Below are positions 33,459 to 41,196 of a stretch of DNA of 64,000 nt, piece by piece. The notes beneath the pieces are model-generated. The model did no database searches. It worked only from the letters and a program-made list of their open reading frames with translations, and was not told where the DNA came from. This DNA comes from Pampus argenteus (Eukaryota; Chordata; Actinopteri; Scombriformes; Stromateidae). The stretch lies in contig CM072876.1 in the NCBI GenBank assembly GCA_036937835.1, positions 258,001 through 322,000 of the forward strand, read 5' to 3'. Both the position numbers and the translations under genes were made by a program. Each line of letters opens with the position of its first letter. Within the stretch, counting starts at the first letter, position 1.

Positions 33459-35378
33459 CGGCTCAGCTGAACTCTGCTGAAACAAGCAACACAAATGCCT
33501 CGCTGAGCTGGTTTAGTGTCTGCCGTGTGTTTGTGTGTCTGTCTTAGATATTCCAGTCTGACCAGTTTGAGTCAAGGTGTGGATCATTGGTGTGAAAACA
33601 CTGATTCACTCAACTGAACATGAAAACTTTCAGACTGCCTTTATCAGCATAGTTTAACTGATAATTAATGAGATCAACTGATTGTGAGTCAGCTGACAAA
33701 AAACAAATTCAGTTTCTTTACAAAACAACAAACTAAACATAGAAATAATCAGTAATAATCAATACACTTCCACTCACTGCTGGACAGCTCCGGGCTGAGC
33801 ACGAGGACAGTGACCTTGGCATCATGTGATTGGTTGTTGGAGTCGGTGACAGTCAGCTGTAAGACGTACAAGCCTGGCTGCAGGTTGGAGAGCCGCACCT
33901 GGTCAGATAGATCCGTCTTCTGCAAAATCACATTCAAAAACAACTCTTTTTGAAGCTTCATTTTCTGAAGTTCGATGTGTCGCACATTCAAATAATAATA
34001 AGAAACTTTATTTATTCACAATAGTTCAACTATTAAGGATCACATGACATGCAGGTGCACACCCACCTGTCCAGGTACAAACTGTCAGCTTTTTACCTCG
34101 ATCGTGATGCTGGTGTCTCCACTCTGCAGACTCCAGCGGTAGTCGGTGATGTCTGCGCCGTCCAAAGACAGGCTCTCGATGCCATTGAGTGTCACCGTCT
34201 GTCCCGGCTGAACGACCACATCACGACCTGCATTGGCAATGGGCGGAGCCTGCCCACCTAGAGACACAGTGATGTCACACAGGTTCATGTCCTGAGTTAA
34301 TGTTCACTATTATCAGTTTCTGTCGATTGATTCTGGATTTTAGAGACTGAATAAACTGATTTCATATTTATGACTTCAGCATCGACTGTCATGAACGCAG
34401 CAAGTTCTCCAGTAACGCAAGTGTTGAAAAGTTGCTGATTCATGTATCTGATGGTAAACTGATACGAGATCATGCAGCTTCACTCACAACAAAATCCTGA
34501 TCATTTATTAAGACTCTTTAGTATAAACAAATAAGACAATCGTAAAATAAACAAACAGTCTTCTTACAGATCTTTAATTTTTCAAACTGTATGTTTTAGT
34601 GATCATAAGGCAGAGAAAAACTCAAACGCATACAAAAAGCTGATATCAGGTCCAGTCCATGACTTTAAACAGATTCAACTTAAAGCTGACAGAACACACC
34701 TGAGGCCAGGTGCACTGTGGGTAATGTAGATGGCAGGTGTGTTTACATCCAAATTTTATTGGTTAGACTTTTCATTTCCATCAACTTTAACTTTTTGTAA
34801 CTTTATTCATATTTTCAACAATGTGTTCTGTTCTCTGTCATGAAGCTGCTCTACAGTATGACATTTATTAGTGATTTCTCCTGTTGATCGTGTGGCCCTG
34901 TGCAGGGCCAGAGCCCAGGTTGAGAACCTGTCCTACTGTGAGACTTTATATTTAGACCTGTGGGTCCTCAGGTGGACTCACCTGCTGCCTGCGGCCCCGC
35001 CAGGTGCGCCAGGTACACGGACTGTCGGATGTAGGTCAGGTACCCGACCTTGTTCACGAACCTGCACACGAAGCGGTTTCTGTGGATGCAGTTGAAGAGG
35101 ACGCAGGTGCGGCTGTCCGCCGCCGCTCCAGCGCTGCGCGGCTCCAGCAGCACCAAGTTGCAGCTCGGGTCCTCGCAGCACGCGAGTTGACAGGCCCCAG
35201 CGGAAGGTGCGTGCGCAGTGGACAGAAGAACCGCCCCCTCCTTTACCGCGTCTTCCGCGTCCAGCACGAAATTCTCCTGACCGGAGCGGAAAGCGCCTCT
35301 GCAGACCGCGTCCTCTGCCGCTCCGCCGCCCGGCCGCGAGAGGAAGAGGAGGAGAAGAAGGAGGTGGGGTGGAGGCAT
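30789..35378 (-). CDS. spint1: spint1, hepatocyte growth factor activator inhibitor type 1 (HAI-1)
   Basis: HAI-1 is a type I membrane Kunitz inhibitor of matriptase, HGF activator and related trypsin-like proteases on epithelial surfaces. Exons: 35378-34982, 34257-34097, 33919-33778, 33041-32871, 32788-32753, 32644-32516, 32428-32378, 32305-32135, 31156-31097, 30970-30789; 1,500 nt, 499 residues (human 513-529), mostly phase 1 junctions. Domains in order: signal peptide (MPPPHLLLLLLFLSRPGGG), MANSC domain, PKD-like domain (APPIANAGRDVVVQPGQTV ... SLQSGD), Kunitz 1 (GPCRAAFPRWRY, FVFGGCKSNNNNF), LDLRa (CDGVTHCSDGSDENQC), Kunitz 2 (GPCRASHTRWYY, FTFGGCDGNDNNF), membrane span (GSIALAVVLSVAILSLLAIL) and tail ending LVYNSTTKPV, close to the human LVYNHTTRPL. 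P1 is Arg in both Kunitz domains. The 126-nt gap 31096-30971 is open in frame and may be retained. Confidence 0.93.
31310..31970 (+). mobile_element. LINE remnant in the spint1 intron before the juxtamembrane exon
   Basis: Broken frames resemble a fish CR1/Rex1-type LINE reverse transcriptase. LSEHDIMRCMNTKKAAGPKS and FTMIFNLFLSQSVTLTWH are typical of the region before the palm motif. Further on, GSALPCLKDIYTKNKAKESL matches the C-terminal SLPSLQDIYT block also seen at 25.6 kb. Stops and deletions make it inactive. Confidence 0.6.
32460..32503. repeat. (GT)n microsatellite flanking the spint1 LDLRa exon
   Basis: On the spint1 transcript this is (CA)n starting 12 nt downstream of the LDLRa exon donor. 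Confidence 0.95.
32650..32694. repeat. (AC)n(AT)n microsatellite flanking the spint1 LDLRa exon
   Basis: On the spint1 transcript this is (AU)n(GU)n ending five bases before the LDLRa exon, so it replaces the usual pyrimidine tract. Confidence 0.95.
33366..33456. repeat. long (AC)45 microsatellite
   Basis: About 45 uninterrupted AC units in the spint1 intron between the PKD-like and Kunitz 1 exons. It is the longest perfect repeat in the window. Confidence 0.97.
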
Positions 35379-35660
35379 TTTCAGCTCCAGTCAGAATGTG
35401 GGAGGAAGAAAACGCGTCGTCGCTCCGCGCGAATCACTTGATTTCGAGTGTTTCACTTTGTTGTTAATTAGAACACTAAAAGTTTTAAAACGACAAAATG
35501 TCTTAAAAAAAAAATCTGCTGCTCTCTGCTGCTGCGCTGCTCAGGTGTGTCTCACCTGCTCACAATCAAGAAAAACCCGACGCTCCTCCCACACGCCCCG
35601 CTGACTGACGCAGGTCTGACGTCACGTAGGTGTGCCGCACCTGCAACAAGACACAACGCA
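35379..35660 (-). promoter_or_regulatory. spint1: spint1 5'UTR and promoter region
   Basis: GC-rich, CpG-containing sequence runs from the signal-peptide exon (about 34990-35440) into its upstream flank. No TATA box was recognised. The promoter location is inferred from position and base composition. Confidence 0.35.
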
Positions 35661-35708
35661 GTGCGTTCATAATGTGGGACCAGTACATCTGCTTCAACAC
35701 ATAGAAAC

Positions 35709-36648
35709 TAGGGGTGTAAATCAGATCCATCATGACGATTCGATTCGATTTTTTTTTCGATACTTAAAAATGCCCCACGATTCGATTCGATTAATTCGAT
35801 ATTTTTTTTAACTTAACAGGCTAGGCTATTTCAAATTTGAATAAATCAACGGAAGCTGTAATGTCATATACTGTACATGTATTTTATTTCATAGAGAAAT
35901 ATTTAAGAGCCTTTCTTTAGCCTTACATGAAACAGAACTTCACAAAATCAGTGCAAAAAATCCCCAAAAAACAAAAATAAAACATAGGCCTATGCTTCCT
36001 TTACTATAAAATATAAATAAAATACTCCACAGTCAGTGTAATAAAATAAAATGTGCACTAGCAGTAAAAAGTAGGCCTATGCTTCCTTTACTATAAAATA
36101 TAAATGTTTGTGGTCCTTTTCGAACTGCTCGGTAACGTTTGTGGGAAACATGTACTCAGCTGGGCAGGGGGCTGTGCTTTGTGACACCATGCTGTCTTTT
36201 CAGGTGCGCCGACAAATTGGATGTGTTGCCACAGTATCTAACTTCAGGTCGACATTCTTTACTTATCGCCACATCCTTCACCAATTGTTTCTCATTTTTG
36301 CGGAAGCCGAAATATTTCCACACGAACGATTGAAAACTTTCAGGAGTGTGCAAGTTTGCGTCTTTCTCCGCCATATCAATGTCCGCCTCTCGTATGTTTA
36401 AATGACTGACACCCTGCGCCAAAGAGGTGTGTCCGCTGAAAGACGGTAAGGGAAGCGAAGTAGGCGGGAACAAAATAGGTTACCGCCACTCGTAGCACGG
36501 AGTGAGAATTACGCCTTAGAGCAGTCTAAAAATACACAGGAGGTAAAATGCATACATGGATCGATACTCATGCGGACGTGTCGATGCATTGGATCGTCAA
36601 ATGTCGGATCAATGCATCGATACATATCGATTTTTATTTACACCACTA
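35709..36648 (-). mobile_element. hAT transposon, internally deleted, with BED-finger ORF
   Basis: The ends are TAGGGGTGTAAA and, inverted, TAGTGGTGTAAA. They are flanked by an 8-bp target duplication ATAGAAAC (35701-35708) / GTAGAAAC (36649-36656), as in hAT insertion. The minus-strand ORF 36473-36156 encodes a BED zinc finger (SFVWKYFGFRK ... CRPEVRYCGNTSNLSAHLKR QHG, with the C-x2-C replaced by a diverged form and the H-x4-H end kept) and then ends; the catalytic domain is missing. Confidence 0.8.
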
Positions 36649-36929
36649 GTAGAAACATGAATACTCTTGATGTGAGGCGTGAATGGGGACATATACCAAC
36701 AATGTATTATAATGTACTCTACTACTACTACTAATACATGTTGTTTGGTTTGAACTGCCTGTGTGATGTAACAGTCTAACTACTAACATAAATCACATGT
36801 TGTACTGAAATTATTTGAGAAATGTATAATGTAGCACAACAAGCTACTGATGTTGTAAATGCACATCCTCAGTATCTTTTACACAGAACTACTATTCAGA
36901 GACTGAAAACATGATCGGTTAACAGTTTC

Positions 36930-37015
36930 TCAACAGTCAGGAGTCTAAATGAACAGTGAATGTTTTTCTTCCTGTAATCATGTCTCCTGTTCATATGTGT
37001 ATTATAAATAAAGTG
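36930..37015 (+). repeat. fragment of the inverted-arm MITE family
   Basis: CAGTCAGGAGTCTAAATGAA, CAGTGAATG, TTTTTCTTCCTGTAATCATG and CTCCTGTTCAT match the arms at 39187-39340 and, inverted, 42500-42625. Confidence 0.55.
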
Positions 37016-37144
37016 CAATATAAATATGGTGTATAATAACTACTGTGTATTAAAAACACAGTGTACGCTTAATATAAATACAACTGTACAGGTGCAGTAC
37101 ACCATCCGACCTGTGAGGCGCTGTTACTACATGGGCGTCAGAAC

Positions 37145-37269
37145 GGAAGTGACGTTCAAACCGTTGCCTTCTAATCGTCCAATCAGAACCACCCCAGGAA
37201 GTTTAAAACCAGTTCTGACAGCGGGTTGATTTGAATGTTTTGATTTGTGAACGTCTGAAAACCGTAAAG
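37145..37269 (+). promoter_or_regulatory. bub1b: bub1b promoter with CCAAT box and CHR-like sites, non-coding exon 1
   Basis: A CCAAT box (37179-37183) is followed by TTTAAA (37202-37207) and TTTGAA (37230-37235); TTCAAA, the reverse of TTTGAA, is at 37155-37160. CCAAT plus CHR (TTTGAA/TTTAAA) is the usual layout of G2/M cell-cycle promoters controlled by NF-Y and the DREAM/MMB complexes. The segment ends in a strong donor (CGTAAAG|gtaagaaa, 37269), so a non-coding first exon is inferred, spliced to the start-codon exon whose acceptor is at 38441-38444. Confidence 0.5.
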
Positions 37270-37554
37270 GTAAGAAAAAAACTTTATTAATTAAATAATG
37301 TTGTGACGCGGTATCTGTGTCTACATATTTATACACGTTATGTCATTTTAAACATAAACGAAGCTAACAGGCGGTAAAAACTTCCAACAGCTTCGCAATT
37401 TAAAACTTTATCACGTAAACTCGCTTATCGGCAGAAGTGTCCTAAAACACAACCCGGGTGTGACTTCATGTGACCCCGTCTTTAATCCGGGTCCTGCCGT
37501 TTAACTCTGAAACGTTTATTACTGGAAGCAGATAGCTTTGCTAACACCAATGCT

Positions 37555-38320
37555 TCTAACTATCAGAGCCAACCCGTTCACGGGTCACAAGCCGCCGCTA
37601 GCCCCGGGTTAACGCTCCACACCTGGATCACGCCGCCGCTGTACCCCACCACCTGCGACTGCATCCACATCCTCAGAGAAACGGGTCTACTTCGCCGTCC
37701 TCCACACAGAGGCTCTGGTCATATGATCAACTCCTGACTCGATCCTGCTGACAAACTCCTCATTACGTCATCACAACAAACGGCACCGCCCCCTTCAGTA
37801 CTCATGACCTACCATGATGCAACGTCACCGAGCTCACTTAACAATAAAAGTGTCATTCTGAAATAATTCATAACTGACAACAACCTGGATTTCCTGTGTA
37901 TCACTGTAACCTGGCACAAACCGCTGGACTACTTTTCTCTCAACCAGACCACACCCACCGAATAGCATTTTACACAAAGGACATTAAAACATCCACCATC
38001 TCCCTCCGTACTGGACACCTAGACTCAACTCTGGCATCATGTTGAACCTTCAGCCCATCTCCAATTTCCCCTTTCTGTCCAAAATACTGTAGCACGTTGT
38101 CACCACGCAACTCAAAACCTTCTCAATCCGCTCAAATGACTTGTTCGAATCATTTCAATCCGGTTTCTGTTCTCAACACAGCACTGAAACAGCTTCTGAA
38201 AGTCACCAATGACATCCTCCTCACCAAAACCGCAGACAATTACTGCCTCAACGCCCATAACTCCACCTTGTCTCCACCCCCCACAGCACACCATCCAAAA
38301 CTTTTGTTTTTGTGCAGTCT
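37555..38320 (+). mobile_element. LINE remnant in bub1b intron 1
   Basis: Frames near 37880-37960 read LDFLCITVTWHKPLDYFSLN, like the apurinic endonuclease domain of L2/Rex1-class LINEs. Near 38040-38230 they read LQPISNFPFLSKIL and NDLFESFQSGF followed by STETASESHQ-like and VTNDILL blocks of reverse transcriptase (human-readable consensus: PISNLPFLSKILE, SGFR, HSTETALLKVTND). The middle is deleted and stops are frequent. Confidence 0.65.
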
Positions 38321-38457
38321 TAGAAGTATTTAGTATAAAGTATCTTCAATTTCGTTATTACTATCAGATATATTTGAGCCTGTTATTTGTTGGAGTGGTG
38401 GTTGCTGTTTCAGACTGACTAGTGTATTCTGATTGATTCATCAGCTCGAGGTGCATC

Positions 38458-41165
38458 ATGGCTGAGGTGGGATCCTGCAAACAGTAAGTGTTCAACAGTC
38501 AATCTAATTAATAATTCTTGCAGATTTATTTATTTATTTTTAATCAAATAAACTGAACTAATGTTGGTAGTTCTGTAGCAGAACTAACTGCTCCATCTGT
38601 TCCCTGATTGGCTGCAGGTTGGCCAATCAAATCGAGTCATCGTTATCACAGGCACACTTGTGCAGAGAAGCGGGGCTTCAGGTGGAGGTCATGTTCCGTC
38701 AGCAAAGTGCGTACAGTAAAGACGGGCTGATGAGAGAAGGAAGTGAGTTCAGCTTTGAGGAGCGGAGAGCTGAAGGATACAAGCAGCTCAAACAGCAGCG
38801 TCTGGACGGTACGCTCACTGATACGTGACACGCTCACTGATACGTGACACGCTCACTGATACGTGACACGCTCACTGATACGTGACACGCTCACTGATAC
38901 GTGACACGCTCACTGACATCAGCTATAAGTTTCTGCTGACTGGTTGGTTGTTTCCTGCAGAGAGGCTGATGCAGCTGCAGGAGGTGAAGCAGCAGCTGAG
39001 TCAGGAGCTGGAGGAGAAGATGAGACTGCTGCAGGTACATCAATACTACAAATATTGCTGTTAGTACTGCTAGTACTACTAGTGCCACTGATGCTGCTGA
39101 TGCTTTCTTTCAGTGTTTTTTATTTTATTCTACTGGTCTGGACTACAACACAGTTGATTGACTGTCAGTCTGCAGGTTAAAGGATGAGTTCAATTGTTCA
39201 AATGTGTCTTAAAACAGTCAGGAACCAAATGAACAGTGAACACGTTTTTCTTTCTGTAATCATCCTCCTGTTCATACTGACATTAGAAGATCCCTTCATA
39301 ATACACTTATAATGGAAGTGATGGACTAAATCCACAGTCCTGCTCCTTGTATTGTCGCTCAGGCCTCTGCAGGAATGATGTCTGGGTCACTTGAGCAGTG
39401 AGGAGACAGGACATGAAAATGAAGTTAATCTGACTGCGTCTCTCTCTGCAGGTGCTGCATGGAGGCTTCGCCCCTCAGATCTGTGCCTTGGGTAGACCTC
39501 TGACCGCCACCTCCTTCCAGATATTTGATGAGTCTGGTGCTGCAGCTGCACTTTCTTCTGGGTAAGAGACATGCGTAATACAGTCAGGTGTTCAGGTGGA
39601 AACTGCTGTCAGTAAAACTTTGTTTGTGATTAAACAGGAAGTCAAACGAGCAGCTGGACGATGTTTTCCTCCAACCTGACGAGAAAGGGCTGAGTCTTAA
39701 GATCCAGTACCCACATCCAGGTGAGATGTGTTTATTATTGTTTACTGTGCAGCTTATTTTTAATTGATTCATAGAAAATTCTGTAAATCTCATAAGTTTA
39801 CAGCTTGTACAGCTGTAACTAGCCACTTTGATCATAAAAACATGAAAATAAAATGTCATTTATCACGCTTTTAAAACTATTTAACTGGTTATTTATTAAA
39901 CGTGTTTTTAATAAAAATGAATAAATTGAATCTAATGTGTTCTGTCTTTCAGGTGATGTCACGCCATCTGAACACTCTCAGGTTTGTTTACCTGCAAGTT
40001 GTTAGTCACAAGATGATGAAACTCATCTGGTTGCAGCAGAATCTGATTTGGTTATTTACACTGAAACTACATTTCCCATAATGCACATAGATGGTGTCTT
40101 TCATTAGAACCTTCCTGCAGGATGCTTAGAGATCTGTAGTCTGATTCAAGATTTTTATTTGTCATATGCCCAGTAAGACAAACAGTTACACTGAACAATG
40201 AAATTCTTTCTTTGCATCCTCCCTGACAACACAAATACCACACGGACATTAACTTAAACCACACAAACAAACGAATAATAAAGTTAAAGTTTGATGACAT
40301 CACTGTGACATCATTATTAAGCCACAGATGACATTATCCAGCAATTTGCACTGTTTCTCAGCAGAAAGTGATGCAGTCTGACCTCCAGAATAAAAGCCTC
40401 TACAAAAACGCCGAAGGTGAATTCAGCAGCTGACTTCATTATTGACCAATGGTCATTTTGACATATTGACGACTCTTCCTGCTCTCAGATCATCAGAGGG
40501 GAGGGGCAGGGGACCTGCAGACGCAGGTGGGGCCAATATTGAAAACCAGGAAGAAGCTGAGTCCCATCCAGGAGACCATTGTGGAGGCTGGTGCAAAGAC
40601 TGTTGGGCACTTTGGTCCTCTGGAGGAGGGCCAGCAGGATGTGCATCATGCCCCCTCACCTGGTGAGCTGAGGGGCCATTCAGAGGCGCCACCTGGTGGT
40701 GCAACTGTGCACTACAACAAAGCTACAGAACATGCTGACAGTTCCACTACATCTTCTGCATGATCTGATGATGTTTGTTTAAATGTTAGACATATTGTTT
40801 AATTTTGGCTCCATATTGTTTTGAAACAACACTTCTGATTGAGTCTTTGCATGAAAAGTGCTATACATATTACTACTAAAAACCTTAAGATCCTACTCCA
40901 GTTCACTTTTTTTATGGATGCACACACTGTGTTTCTGCACCAGGTGGGGGCGCTGAGGATATCTGTGACTCAGGCATACGACGGCGGCTGCTGGATCTCT
41001 CTGATGTCACTTCCTCTCCAGACTTCCACTCAGAACCCTGCCCCCTCCCTGCAGTGGAGGAACACAGTTTTCTGCAGCTCGGTAAAAGTCTTATTGTTAA
41101 TAATATTCAGTTAATATCAGTTTGATTGTATTTACAGCTACTCAAGTCCCCTTGTGACAGTTTGA

Positions 41166-41196
<31 letters not shown>

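Noticed and set aside
33362..33547. His-Thr repeat ORF
   Set aside because: Translation of a CA microsatellite.
35004..35467. Plus-strand GC-rich ORFs over spint1 exon 1
   Set aside because: They are antisense to a signal-peptide and MANSC exon and come from high GC.
38458..40763. Reading the bub1b gene as ending at the TGA at 40761-40763
   Set aside because: A donor at 40663 joins in phase to 40944 and onward to BUBR1-like kinase-fold exons; the extra 33 codons are intron read-through.
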